A DNA stretch of 64,000 nucleotides from contig NZ_JANADP010000001.1 in NCBI RefSeq assembly GCF_024199945.1, positions 1,922,001-1,986,000 on the forward strand, in the 5' to 3' direction. Source of the stretch: Bradyrhizobium sp. CCGUVB4N. GTDB taxonomy: Bacteria > Pseudomonadota > Alphaproteobacteria > Rhizobiales > Xanthobacteraceae. The position numbers and the translations under genes are program-made. Positions 27,926-37,139 of this stretch are shown here, piece by piece; position 1 is the first letter of the stretch; each line of letters begins with the position of its first letter. The notes beneath the pieces are model-generated. The model ran no database searches. It worked only from the letters and a program-made list of their open reading frames with translations, and was not told where the DNA came from.

Positions 27926-27956
27926 TCCCTACAACCTGACGCTACGTAAAGTTCAA
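27926..27956 (-). promoter_or_regulatory. NolA-type MerR promoter, copy 1
   Basis: On the minus strand: TTGAAC (27956-27951), a 19-bp spacer TTTACGTAGCGTCAGGTTG, then TAGGGA (27931-27926). It shares the spacer core ACGNNGCGTCAGGTTG with five other sites in this window. The long 19-bp spacer with internal dyad is diagnostic of MerR-family activated promoters. The first ORF downstream is the two-transmembrane protein at 27664. Confidence 0.6.
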
Positions 27957-28746
27957 CCCCCGACGTATAAGGAGTCTTGAATCTTGGGCCGTATCTGGTC
28001 GTACGATCTCAAGTCGGTCGCTATTCACGGATGCGAGTTGCGCGAACCGAATGTTCCCGCGCACAGCTCTTGAGCGACATCAATGCGCGGTGCGATTGTC
28101 TCCATCAACGTTGTAATTGTAGCCGAACAACCGGATTCGCCGGATTGCTGAGGCTATGGGCTCGGATTGCTAGGCAGTCCGGGCCCGCCGCTTACGAGCA
28201 GCGTTCAAAACGCGTGTCTCGAGCCCGCGCGAACTTTTCGTCGGCGATCGAGGGTAGTTCAGGTAAGTCCAAAACGCCGCAGACGCCTCTGATGAAAAGC
28301 AACAAGAAGAGGATCACTAGGTTGCGCGCTAGCGACAGCCCACCGTGGCGGACCATGAAGCGCCGATTGTTGCGTTGCTGACCATTCGAATGGTTTGATG
28401 TTCGGCAGCCTCCTCGGAAGGTGCTCGTGCGAATTGCTTGTGAAAGAACCGTTCTCGATTGCGGCACGCTGCTTGCTTTGCTCAACGTAGCATCGCCACG
28501 CAGTCTGGTGATGTAGGGGTGGGCCAGGTGCGCCCCTGCTCGTGCGTCAGGCCCGCCCCGTTCTTTCTCTGAGCCAGGAACGCTCATCGACCTGGCGGCA
28601 ATTCGCAATGACAACGCCCAAGCACAAGGGCGCCCGGAGGATACGCGTATGGAATGTCTTCACGAATCGCATCTGCAGCATCGCATTGTCGTGTGCGACC
28701 AGAATCTGCGAAAGACGTTGTCTTATCTGCGACGTGCCGTCGGAAT
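27957..28746. other. Long region without a supported gene
   Basis: Frames on both strands are short and motif-free. Located between the divergent NolA-type promoter and the fixA control region. Confidence 0.4.
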
Positions 28747-28762
28747 TGTTGAGCTTAAGACA
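28747..28762 (+). promoter_or_regulatory. Candidate NifA upstream activator sequence of fixA
   Basis: TGT-N10-ACA at 28747-28762, 124 bp upstream of the fixA ATG, fits the NifA binding consensus and the usual distance from a sigma-54 promoter. I could not find a convincing -24/-12 element (TGGCAC-N5-TTGC) between it and the gene, so the call is tentative. Confidence 0.4.
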
Positions 28763-28885
28763 CCGACCGTCGTCCTCGGTGACTGCGACACATCCCTACA
28801 TCGACGTCAAATTTTGGACGTCCGTTCACTCGCGTGAGACGCGCCGTTTCAATCCAATTCCCTGCAGCCTTTGGAGAGATAGTCG

Positions 28886-29740
28886 ATGCACAACGTCGTC
28901 TGTATAAAGCAGGTTCCGGACTCCGCGCAGATCCGCGTGCATCCCGTGACCAACACCATCATGCGCCAGGGTGTGCCGACGATCGTCAATCCTTACGACT
29001 TGTTCGCGCTCGAGGCCGCGCTGGAGCTGCGCGACAAGATCGGCGGCCAAGTCACTGTTCTCACCATGGGGCCAATAGCCGCCGAAGACTCGTTGCGAAA
29101 GGCACTGACGTTCGGTGCAGATCGTGCAGTGTTGCTCACCGACCGTGTTTTCGCGGGGGCCGATACGCTTGCGACCACTTACGCGCTGGCAACGGCCATC
29201 CGCAAAATCGGAGAGGAGTATGGGCCACCCGACCTCATCTTTGCCGGCAAGCAGACGATCGACGGTGATACCGGACAGGTTGGGCCTGGTATTGCCAAAC
29301 GGCTTGGAGTGGTGCAGCTCACCTATGTCGCCGGGATCACGAGCCTGGATCTCGCGTCGCGCGCGATTGAGGTCGAGCGACGCTCGGAAGGCGGTGTGCA
29401 GGTGCTGCGCACAAAGTTGCCATGTCTCATTACCATGCTAGAGGCGACAAACGAGATCCGGCGAGGGAGCATGATGGATGCGTTGCGTGCGGCACGTACC
29501 GACATCGTCAAATGGAACGCGCAGGACGCGGGCGTTGCGGATATATCGAAATGCGGCCTCAAGGGCTCGCCGACTATCGTCAAGCGTGTCTTCGCCCCCT
29601 CCAAGCGCGCCGAGAGAGCAATGCTGGTGGAGGACGCCAACCAGCCTGTACCGGCGTTGATCGACGCGATCTTTAAGCACCGGCCAAAGTTAGAAGCTGA
29701 ACTTGCAGCCCTGGCGCGCGCTTCTGATCTGAAGCCGTAG
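28886..29740 (+). CDS. fixA: Electron transfer flavoprotein beta-type subunit FixA
   Basis: 284 residues. MHNVVCIKQVPDSAQIRV, VNPYDLFALEAALELRDK and FAGKQTIDGDTGQVGPG are characteristic of FixA. FixA pairs with FixB, and with FixCX bifurcates electrons to supply low-potential reductant to nitrogenase. Here fixA is separate from fixBCX, as is known for Bradyrhizobium. GGAGAG lies 8 bp before the start. A TGT-N10-ACA site 124 bp upstream suggests NifA control. It is followed after 36 bp by a dctA-type transporter in the same direction. Confidence 0.92.
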   Translation: MHNVVCIKQVPDSAQIRVHPVTNTIMRQGVPTIVNPYDLFALEAALELRDKIGGQVTVLTMGPIAAEDSLRKALTFGADRAVLLTDRVFAGADTLATTYALATAIRKIGEEYGPPDLIFAGKQTIDGDTGQVGPGIAKRLGVVQLTYVAGITSLDLASRAIEVERRSEGGVQVLRTKLPCLITMLEATNEIRRGSMMDALRAARTDIVKWNAQDAGVADISKCGLKGSPTIVKRVFAPSKRAERAMLVEDANQPVPALIDAIFKHRPKLEAELAALARASDLKP

Positions 29741-29776
29741 CGATGAGCCGTTGAAATCTCCCGCTATTGTCGCGCC

Positions 29777-31036
29777 GTGGTGCTGCCCATGAAGGCTTGG
29801 TACAAGAGTCTATACGCCCAGGTGCTGATCGCCATTGTCATGGGCACCGTCGTCGGATGGCTGTGGCCCTCGCTCGCAACCAACGACTGGATCAAGGCGA
29901 TGGGCGACGGCTTCGTCAAGCTGATCAAGATGGTGATCGCCCCGATCATCTTCTGTACCGTGGTCTCGGGCATCGCCCACATCCAGGACGCCAAGAAGGT
30001 CGGGCGCATCGGCGTCAAAGCGCTGGTCTATTTCGAGATCGTCTCCACCTTCGCGCTCGTCATCGGGCTCGTCGTCGGCAATCTGGTTCGCCCGGGTGCG
30101 GGCTTCGGTGGCGCAGCGGCAAACGCAAAGGCGGTCGTCAACTACGCCAAGCAAGCCGAGGGACAAAAGACAGTTGACTTCATTCTGCATATCATCCCGG
30201 ACACCGTGGTCGGCGCGTTTGCGCAAGGTGAGATCCTCCAGGTTCTACTGTTCTCTGTGCTGTTTGGCTTCGCCATCATGGGGCTCGGCGAGCGCGGCCA
30301 CGCAATCCGCAACTTCATCGACGATGCGGCCCATGCCGTGTTTGGCGTCATCTCGATCGTGATGCACGCAGCGCCGATCGGCGCATTCGGTGCGATGGCC
30401 TATACCATTGGCACGTTCGGCACCAGTGCGATCCTCAACCTGATCGGGCTGATCGCGACCTTTTACGTCACCGCTGCGCTGTTCGTGTTCATCGTGCTCG
30501 GAACCATCGCGCGTCTTGCCGGCTTCTCGATCTTCCAGTTCCTTGCTTACATCAAGGACGAGCTGTTGATCGTGCTCGGCACTTCGTCGTCGGAAAGTGC
30601 GCTGCCGTCCTTGATGGAGAAGCTCGAGCGGCTCGGCTGCTCGAAGTCCGTGGTTGGCCTTGTGGTGCCCACGGGCTACTCGTTCAACCTCGATGGCACC
30701 AACATCTATATGACCCTGGCGAGCCTGTTCATCGCGCAGGCGCTCGGCTTCGATCTCACCTTGGGCCAGCAGCTCACCATCCTGGTGGTGGCGATGCTGA
30801 CCTCGAAAGGCGCCTCCGGCATCACCGGTGCGGGCTTCATCACGCTCGCCGCGACGCTGGCGGTCGTCGATCCGCGGCTCGTGCCGGGCATGGCAATCGT
30901 GCTCGGTATCGACAAATTCATGAGCGAATGCCGCGCGCTGACCAATCTCTGCGGCAACGGCGTCGCCTGCGTGGTCGTCGCCTGGTGGGAAGGCGAACTC
31001 GATCGCAAGGAGCTCAGTGGGCGGGTCTGCCGCTAA
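29777..31036 (+). CDS. dctA: C4-dicarboxylate/proton symporter DctA-type
   Basis: 419 residues of the glutamate/dicarboxylate symporter family. Signature blocks: [59 protein letters not shown] and [18 protein letters not shown]. DctA imports succinate, malate and fumarate, the main carbon source of bacteroids. The start is GTG 29777 or ATG 29789; the N-terminus is shorter than usual and no clear ribosome site is seen. The 36-bp gap to fixA implies cotranscription, so the transporter may be induced with nitrogen fixation. It is very GC-rich and regular compared with the neighbours. Confidence 0.9.
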   Translation: MVLPMKAWYKSLYAQVLIAIVMGTVVGWLWPSLATNDWIKAMGDGFVKLIKMVIAPIIFCTVVSGIAHIQDAKKVGRIGVKALVYFEIVSTFALVIGLVVGNLVRPGAGFGGAAANAKAVVNYAKQAEGQKTVDFILHIIPDTVVGAFAQGEILQVLLFSVLFGFAIMGLGERGHAIRNFIDDAAHAVFGVISIVMHAAPIGAFGAMAYTIGTFGTSAILNLIGLIATFYVTAALFVFIVLGTIARLAGFSIFQFLAYIKDELLIVLGTSSSESALPSLMEKLERLGCSKSVVGLVVPTGYSFNLDGTNIYMTLASLFIAQALGFDLTLGQQLTILVVAMLTSKGASGITGAGFITLAATLAVVDPRLVPGMAIVLGIDKFMSECRALTNLCGNGVACVVVAWWEGELDRKELSGRVCR

Positions 31037-31435
31037 AATCGATCGGACGAGTATCGGAGAACGACCTCAAGCAAGCCTGACGCCTTTGATGCCGTGCGAT
31101 GGTGACCAGCTCGTGCGGCTCGGCAGCGACGCTGATCTCTGCGCCGCTGGCGCATGGAGTAGCAGCAGCACGTCGAGACCCGGCGCTGGATTTGCAAAAT
31201 CAGGCAACTGTTGGCGAAGGAGACTTGACCGGAGAGTGACCCGCCGGTCGAAGTGTTTTCCGCCGTAACGAGATGCCGGGGGATTTCATGGTCAAACCAT
31301 GGGCTGAGTTTGGTTGAGGACTCACGAACATCGGACGCGAGCTGGCGAAGAGGCCGAAAGGGCGTGTGGAGGTGGCCGCATCGAGTCTTCGCCGTGGCAG
31401 AACCGGGCTCGCTCCGGCGCCGCAACGAGCCCGGA
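31037..31435. other. Intergenic region, no gene recognised
   Basis: No supported gene between dctA and the small coiled protein. No obvious terminator hairpin was found directly after dctA. Confidence 0.4.
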
Positions 31436-31675
31436 CTATCTCCGGAGAAGTTCTGTTAATGCGTCAATCGCGCTCGCCGAGCAACGAATATCGTCAATTT
31501 CTTGAGATAGCGTAAGTGCTCTTGCCCGAATGGCCGATATATTCGGACGGTCTAATATGGGACATCTAAGTTCGTTCAGACGTTGGTTCAGTTCGTCCAG
31601 CTGAGCCTGAAGTCGTTCGATGTCCGCATCTCGATGTGTTGGGGATTTGATGGTCCAGGCTCGCCGTGCTTGCAT
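31436..31675 (-). CDS. Small coiled-coil-like hypothetical protein
   Basis: 79 residues. DADIERLQAQLDELNQRLNE shows a heptad-like pattern; no membrane segment. AAGGGG lies about 9 bp before the ATG, supporting translation. It converges with fixA-dctA. Family not recognised. Confidence 0.5.
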   Translation of the reverse strand: MQARRAWTIKSPTHRDADIERLQAQLDELNQRLNELRCPILDRPNISAIRARALTLSQEIDDIRCSASAIDALTELLRR

Positions 31676-31894
31676 GACTAGTCCCCTTCTTTAACTCGCA
31701 CCAACGGCTTAGCAGAGTTCGTGGCCGGAATTGGGAATCCCTCTCCGAGCGCCTGGCGGTTTAACGTCGCACCGAAGCTGCGCTTCTATCTGCCAGTCTC
31801 ATCAATCGCTATGATCTTGTTGAGCGGTAATGTGGCCGACAACAGAGTGCGTTGCTGGCCGGTGGACAGATAAGGCTGCCTTGTTGGAATGAAC

Positions 31895-31925
31895 TTGAAT
31901 CTAACGCGGCGTCAGGTTGTAGGAT
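31895..31925 (+). promoter_or_regulatory. NolA-type MerR promoter, copy 2
   Basis: TTGAAT (31895-31900), 19-bp spacer CTAACGCGGCGTCAGGTTG, TAGGAT (31920-31925). The spacer dyad is clearest here: AATCTAACGC opposes GCGTCAGGTT. No obvious gene follows closely. The nearest frame starts at 31959 (80 residues, GTG), and an ATG with an AAGGAAGG ribosome site occurs at 32058 in the same frame. It might instead drive a small RNA. Confidence 0.6.
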
Positions 31926-31958
31926 TAGCGACAATCGTGAAGAAGCTAACGGTGATAC

Positions 31959-32201
31959 GTGAATCGGTGTAATCGGCTATCGAGGAGAGTTTACTGCGCG
32001 CGAGGTCAACGCATGTGCGGAACGTTCCAGTCGAATGCGCGAAAGGAAGGACAAGCGATGTCAGGATTGCCATTGGTCCCAACGCGCGTTTCGAAGCGCT
32101 CGTTCATGGCCCGCAATGCAGGAGAAGGCAGCCTTGAGGCAGGACGGCGTATCCAGTGCGTCCCTCTCCCCTGCTTGGCACGTCGGCGACTGGCAGAATG
32201 A
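31959..32201 (+). CDS. Weak ORF directly downstream of NolA-type promoter copy 2
   Basis: 80 residues, Arg-rich, no recognised motif. A shorter form MSGLPLVPTRVSKRSFMARN starts at 32058 with AAGGAAGG 8 bp upstream. Listed only because of its position behind a conserved promoter; it may be spurious. Confidence 0.2.
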   Translation: MNRCNRLSRRVYCARGQRMCGTFQSNARKEGQAMSGLPLVPTRVSKRSFMARNAGEGSLEAGRRIQCVPLPCLARRRLAE

Positions 32202-32787
32202 GACCTGCATGGATTAACATCGATACCACCGTCGGGCCAAATGACGACAGAGTTGTTTCTCGCCGGTCGGCTGCACAACCCGTCACGGTCTTCCCAAACT
32301 GCGGCGAAACGACTTGGTGTGGTCGAGCTACGGCGACCGTGAACATGTGGTCTTGTCGAAGCCAAAGGCTGTAAAATGCCGCCGCTCGTTTCAAATGATG
32401 AAGCGCTGGTGGCTTGTGACGAACGAGCAATGGGGCTCGGTCCGTGGTCAGTGATGACCAGACTAACGCTTTGCTTCATGCACGCCTCATAGGCTGGAAT
32501 CGAGGCCATGTTCTGCAAAGTGCATCAAGCGATCGAGCCACGGGGACTGCCGCGAGTTGCAGCGATCAAGGTCGCTGGGTTTGGGACGCTTCCATCCTTA
32601 GTGCGATCGTTCCTTGCGCCAGGGTGAGACGCCGCCCGCGCAGCGTCGAGCTGTCCGTGAGGATACAATGGCGCGTCTCATCGATGAGGAAGTGAACCGT
32701 TCGGGAAGCGGTCGCCTCGTCAATCGGAGTACGGTGCCGCGCTCCTAGCGACATGCGCCCGTAGGTCGTGGCAGTAGAAGGGGCAGA
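32202..32787. other. Intergenic region, no gene recognised
   Basis: Short competing frames on both strands, none with motifs. Confidence 0.35.
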
Positions 32788-32810
32788 CTGGCACTGCGCA
32801 GCAGTGCCAG
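32788..32810. terminator. Stem-loop, 9-bp perfect stem
   Basis: CTGGCACTG (32788-32796), loop CGCAG, CAGTGCCAG (32802-32810), followed by only TTT. It is a strong hairpin but a weak terminator by T-tract. It lies 76 bp upstream of the DUF7694 gene. Confidence 0.4.
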
Positions 32811-32885
32811 TTTGGAACGAAGAAGGTTCCGAGCAGAACGTGATCTACATCAGATCCGATGTATCTGCGTGGCAAAGGAGATGAC

Positions 32886-33302
32886 ATGAGAGCGCAGATT
32901 GTGGATCAGCTCGAAGCTGGTCGCGTACGACATGGACAATTCGCCAGCGCACCAGGGTCAGGTCCTCGCGGTCTCTTCTTTGTGCAGGGACCCTGCGGCT
33001 GCAGATTAGAAATCATTGGATTGCTCCGTCCACGTTGGGAGCATGTCTCCGTTTCGACACCGCGGCGTTGTCCGAATTGGCAGGAGATGTGCTTCGTCAA
33101 GGATCTCTTTTGGGAGAAGGAAGAGTGCGTGATGCAGCTTCATCCGCCCGAGTCCGAATACGTGAACAACAGCCGTTACTGTCTGCATCTCTGGAGGCCG
33201 ACTAGTCAGGAAATTCCGATGCCGCCCTCGTGGTTCGTTGGTATAGTCGGAATTGGCCCATCTGAAGCGGCCACACTGGCTGCGCAAATACGGGTCAGGT
33301 GA
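32886..33302 (+). CDS. DUF7694-type hypothetical protein
   Basis: 138 residues. RPRWEHVSVSTPRRCPNWQE, MCFVKDLFWEKEECVMQLHP and YVNNSRYCLHLWRP form a block I recognise from phage-associated and rhizobial proteins grouped as DUF7694. Function unknown. AAGGAGATGAC directly precedes the ATG at 32886, chosen over the longer frame at 32859. It appears intact and is isolated, with a hairpin just upstream. Confidence 0.7.
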   Translation: MRAQIVDQLEAGRVRHGQFASAPGSGPRGLFFVQGPCGCRLEIIGLLRPRWEHVSVSTPRRCPNWQEMCFVKDLFWEKEECVMQLHPPESEYVNNSRYCLHLWRPTSQEIPMPPSWFVGIVGIGPSEAATLAAQIRVR

Positions 33303-33633
33303 CGCAGATCGATCGGATCCGCCCCAACTGGAACTGGCACGATCAAGGAGTACCTCATCCCACTCGTGAAGGAGCTGCACGCCGATCACCGGCGGAATGC
33401 AATTGACCGGCCATCGATCCATTTTGAGTTTCTCAGAAACTCCGCGCATGGGTCCATAACCCAGTGTGCGGAGCGGTCCTTGCCTCCTGGTCATTCGCCC
33501 GCGTTGCCGCCGATAGGAGAAAGCCCATCCGTTATTCGGATATGTTCTATGAATACAATCGATTGTGTGCACTGCCGAGAACGGCGGATAAAAAGGACCG
33601 ATCCGGAGAGACGTCAGAGCCTATCAGGATGAT

Positions 33634-34074
33634 TTGCCGCGAGAGGAATTCTCAAGTCTGCGTCGAGCATCGCTGCCGAGCACGAATGGGCTAGACTTGC
33701 ATGAGCTGCTCGTCGCGTCCGGAAACGAAATTCCCACCATACTTCTTTTGGCTGAGCTCGGCGACGACAACCGGGCTCGCGCGCCGAAAGCCAGCGCGTC
33801 GCATTTGCTGCGCGAGCCGTTCAGCAATAGCGAGCTGCACGCGTCCATCAAAGTGACCCTCAAAGACCGGACGACGCTTCGGAGGGCCCTTAATATGATC
33901 GGGCTGGGCTTGGTGACCTCCTCGTGTGGTAACCACCGGAGTCGGCTCCTGGCCGCAAATCGGATGCGAGTTCTAATTTCGCCGAAGTTAAATTGTTTCG
34001 GGGCGACAAGCCCGCCTTCCAAGCATAAGACGATTAACTCAAGCCACCAGATCTCGGTTGATGTCAACGCATAA
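33634..34074 (+). pseudogene. Response-regulator receiver domain remnant
   Basis: GLDLHELLVASGNEIPTILL, then RAPKASASHLLREPFSNSEL, is a decayed receiver domain of the FixJ/NodW type (normal pattern MPGxxGLELxxxLxxxGxxIPTI, then GAxxFLxKPF). The N-terminal Asp pocket and phosphorylated Asp are missing, the conserved Lys of KPF is Glu, and no output domain follows. Confidence 0.5.
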
Positions 34075-34207
34075 CCGGTGGGCGAGCTGAGAGCCGAGAC
34101 CCCCTGGCAAGGCCGGTATATTGAGCTTTTGCGACATAGGCAGGAAGAAAACTGTAGTCGTTCAGAGTTATCTGGCGCATATCTCGCATAGATCGGGGCT
34201 GGCATTG

Positions 34208-34560
34208 CTAACGGGCTTGTGAAGCCTTGTGGCGACGCTTACGAGCAGATCGGTCGATAAGGTAATCATCCAACTTTCGGCCGGCACGAAGTTGCGGGCT
34301 GAGCCATCGCGTTGGTTTCCCACGGCCCGACCAAAGTGTGCTCCGTGTTCTTCGGATTTCTAAACTTTGCCCGCACAGGCGGGGAGGGCCTACGCTCACG
34401 ACCTAGCCGGGCGAAGCTTATCGACGCTTCCGATGGTTCGCAGCCGCTCCTCTAGTCTGACCGTTTCCGCTGTAATCCGTTGAGCTAGAGCTGCGGACGC
34501 CTTCTCGCGGAGACTCCACAACTCGTCGACGCTCATTGACTTCAAGTCATTCGTCTTCAT
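34208..34560 (-). pseudogene. H-NS family nucleoid protein, frameshifted
   Basis: An N-terminal coiled-coil start, MKTNDLKSMSVDELWSLREK, begins at 34560 and stops near 34400. Similarity continues in a second frame (PPVRAKFRNPKN) and a third (LWSGRGKPTRWLSPQLRAGR, KLDDY), the AT-rich DNA-binding core of H-NS/MvaT-like rhizobial proteins. At least two frameshifts, so inactive. Confidence 0.65.
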
Positions 34561-34762
34561 TGCGATCTGCCATGCTCGAAAATTTCATCGCATGAAATAG
34601 TCGCGCGAAGTAGTAAACAAGCCGCGAGTTTCGGGTAGCGAAACGGATGAGCTCGTTAAGACCGCAGAAGAACCTGGGAGCCGCCCTACAGCGTTGTCGG
34701 AGAACGACGAAGCAATCGATGGCTAGAGTAGCAACGACATTAGTTGCTTCTTTCTGGGCAAT

Positions 34763-35029
34763 CTATTGGATTGCCAGGACAGGTCCACATTGCGGACCGA
34801 GCAACCTCACTCCACGAGCTATATAGCTACCGCGCGGCGGTTCGACATAGTCGGCACCGTCAATCCAAAATGACATATCCTCGACCGTAAGCCGTGGATT
34901 ATAGATCCATCCAGTCTGGACAGCTTTCACCACTGCGAACGCCTCGCGTGGCGAAGACGAGTCCGGAATAATGACATCAGCATCTTGCTCACATGCTGAC
35001 AGTAGCTCGATAAGATCTTTGACCTTCAT
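34763..35029 (-). CDS. Small conserved hypothetical protein
   Basis: 88 residues from MKVKDLIELLSACEQDADVI at 35029; a longer frame begins at 35092, but the ribosome site and composition favour the internal Met. Contains WIYNPRLTVEDMSFWIDGAD. The pattern resembles small proteins of symbiosis islands and phages of unknown function. No membrane segment or catalytic motif. Confidence 0.5.
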   Translation of the reverse strand: MKVKDLIELLSACEQDADVIIPDSSSPREAFAVVKAVQTGWIYNPRLTVEDMSFWIDGADYVEPPRGSYIARGVRLLGPQCGPVLAIQ

Positions 35030-35092
35030 TTCGCAGCCTTCGGATTGCAGTCGAGAGGAGCCTCCATCTAGGAGCTCTGAGGAATCGGTCAA

Positions 35093-35432
35093 CCCTGCGC
35101 CACCTGCAGGCGACCGACCGCAACAGGCAGGGCTCTCCTTTCTCAGTCGAAGAGCCGCACCTTCTCCGCCTGCCGAGCCGAATTATCAAGACGCCACCGC
35201 GTTTCAGCTGCCTATCGTGACAAATCCATAGCGAATTGATCTGACGGCCGAGTCAGTTCTTTCGGGTGAATCCGCGCTCGTTACCCATCGCGCAGCTGGC
35301 GAGAGATGAGCGTTCCCGTATGGGCCGTTCCACCAACCACAAGTTTGTCTAGACAATACCGACCTTGAGTGAAGCTGTGTCGGCTACGGCTTCTGCAGCA
35401 AAATATCGTTCCGGGCGAGATTCTCACGGAGC
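35093..35432. other. Intergenic region, no gene recognised
   Basis: No supported ORF before the third NolA-type promoter. Confidence 0.35.
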
Positions 35433-35463
35433 TTGAATCGGACGTTGCGTCAAGTTGTATGAT
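35433..35463 (+). promoter_or_regulatory. NolA-type MerR promoter, copy 3
   Basis: TTGAAT (35433-35438), 19-bp spacer CGGACGTTGCGTCAAGTTG, TATGAT (35458-35463), the best -10 of the set. The first gene downstream is the 59-residue membrane protein at 35565. Confidence 0.6.
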
Positions 35464-35564
35464 CGCAAAGTGGTTTCAATACGAACGAGGAATAAAGCGC
35501 GGGTCATGATGTGCTCGCCGCTCATCCGAAAAGGCGCAACCGCTCTGCAAGCTGAGGTTTATCG

Positions 35565-35744
35565 ATGACGCTATTTTTAGTGCTGCTTCCGATTTTGTTT
35601 GTTGGTTTCGCAGTTGGGTACACCGTGCGCGCATGGCGCTCTCAAAAGCGGCGTGAGCGCTATCGTTTGCACGCGGCTTACCTTCGGCCGGTCTCCCGCG
35701 TTACGGAAAGTCCCATAGAAAGGTCCAAGCGCAGAGCGTTCTGA
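35565..35744 (+). CDS. 59-residue single-pass membrane protein
   Basis: MTLFLVLLPILFVGFAVGYT forms one transmembrane segment, followed by a strongly basic tail with RAWRSQKRRERYR. TGAGG lies 7 bp before the ATG. It is the first coding sequence about 100 bp downstream of NolA-type promoter copy 3. No family is recognised. Being short and basic with a clean hydrophobic start, it could be a membrane-associated regulator or peptide. Confidence 0.5.
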   Translation: MTLFLVLLPILFVGFAVGYTVRAWRSQKRRERYRLHAAYLRPVSRVTESPIERSKRRAF

Positions 35745-36000
35745 TGCGTCATCAAGTCGGAACTCAAAAAGACAGGGGAACCGAAGCGGATTCCGGAAGA
35801 TATGCCGACTAGGATGTTTATCAGATACCGCAGATGGCGCGGTTTCAGGTTATCGGCACAAATCTCCCGGCGATAAGCGATTATGGATGCCAAGGCTGGC
35901 GCGGACAATGAAGTCCAGCTGCCGGTGGCAAGGGCGTTCAATGAGTGCGGGTCCTTGATGCGACACCTCGTTCGCGAGCCTCGCGTCATCCACCTGCGGA
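35745..36000. other. Region without a supported gene
   Basis: A short plus-strand frame from 35883 runs into the strong hairpin at 36001; no motif seen. Confidence 0.35.
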
Positions 36001-36027
36001 GCCCCCGCCGAGTACGCCGGCGGGGGC
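36001..36027 (+). terminator. Strong GC stem-loop, probable terminator
   Basis: GCCCCCGCCG, 7-nt loop, CGGCGGGGGC (10-bp perfect stem), then GTCTTCT. Resembles a factor-independent terminator of a transcript coming from the left, possibly the one starting at NolA-type promoter copy 3. Confidence 0.55.
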
Positions 36028-36663
36028 GTCTTCTAGAGGCCGTGGCGATAAACCCGGCACGTAACGAGATCTGGACAGTTCGGCGAAGTGGTCACGGTTG
36101 TTGAGCAAGGACGTCGTGAGAGCGGAGGTGTCGTCAGATTTAAAAATCGGGCGCTTTACCTGATTTCCGTTTCACGATCATGCGTCTTCTCACCTGAGCG
36201 TCGAAATTGTGCGCTGAACGATTTAAGATTAGGGCGGTTCCGCAACCACAATTCGTCTTGAGAATTGGCATCCTCTTCCCTCGGCGGTTGCGTCGCGCGC
36301 TGCTGAGCCAACTGCGCCGAACCATCCCCGGTGTTTGGGCATGCGGCTTCGCCGTGTTTGGTCACGCGTGTTGCGGCTCAACGCTCTCGCGACAGTGTTA
36401 ATTGAGTAAGGCGCCGTGTGCGGGGGCGCCGTGGTCGCAGGCGCAGACACCGACTGGCGGCACAACTGCGGAAAGTTCAAGCGACATCCGGGCATTCCAG
36501 TCGACGCCGCAACGAATCACATCGTATCAGAAGCGTCGAGTTTTGAAGAAGGGACCTCGAGAGCGAGCAGTGTGGCGAATGTTAGCGAGGCTGATCCCTT
36601 CCCGGTCTTGGCGCGAGTCTACGCTTGCAAGCGTGTCGCCTCCTGCTCGTTCGCTGAATTGGC
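36028..36663. other. Region without a supported gene
   Basis: Several overlapping short frames without motifs. Confidence 0.35.
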
Positions 36664-36694
36664 TTGAAGCTGTCGCAGCGTCAGGTTGTAGAGT
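36664..36694 (+). promoter_or_regulatory. NolA-type MerR promoter, copy 4 (upstream of trpDC)
   Basis: TTGAAG (36664-36669), 19-bp spacer CTGTCGCAGCGTCAGGTTG, TAGAGT (36689-36694). The next recognisable genes on this strand are trpD (37139) and trpC, with a leader of about 440 nt that includes a small ORF overlapping trpD. Confidence 0.6.
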
Positions 36695-36995
36695 TCCAGA
36701 AGATCGCAGCAAAGCCGAGGTCTTCCAATGGAAGCAGGCTGCGCTTGTCAGTGTGCGCGAATGTCAAGGTGAAGGTGGCGGGTTTTGTTGAAAAGAGATC
36801 TGAAGCATCTTGCAGACGTCGCGCCTTGCATTGGAGGGCACCAACGACATTTGCGGCGGCGTGGCGGCAGTCACAAACGGCATCGGACAGGCAGAAAGCC
36901 GTAACGGCACCGAAACTCTGATCGTCTCGATCGCTGAACTCGTCCTGCCTCAGCCGAAGTCCCGAACTGACCAAAGGCGAAAAGGAAGGCATTCA

Positions 36996-37139
36996 ATGCG
37001 CCTTGACCAAAGAACGGCCGGCGGTGTCTCTCAACAGGGCGGCCGGCCGCATTGGGAAATCACCGCGTCGATCGACAGGGCCGCTCGTGCTGGCGCCGAA
37101 AGCGCAACCAACAATTCGGCCTGGCTCGAGAGTACGTGA
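36996..37139 (+). CDS. Small ORF overlapping the trpD start
   Basis: 47 residues ([20 protein letters not shown] onward). AAGGAAGG precedes its ATG by 8 bp, and its TGA shares a base with the trpD ATG (TGATG), a translational-coupling arrangement. There is no run of Trp codons, so not a classical attenuator peptide. The coding nature is uncertain. Confidence 0.3.
   Translation: MRLDQRTAGGVSQQGGRPHWEITASIDRAARAGAESATNNSAWLEST

Noticed and set aside
28763..28885. Sigma-54 -24/-12 promoter for fixA
   Set aside because: No GG-N10-GC pair with acceptable flanks was found between the candidate NifA site and the gene.
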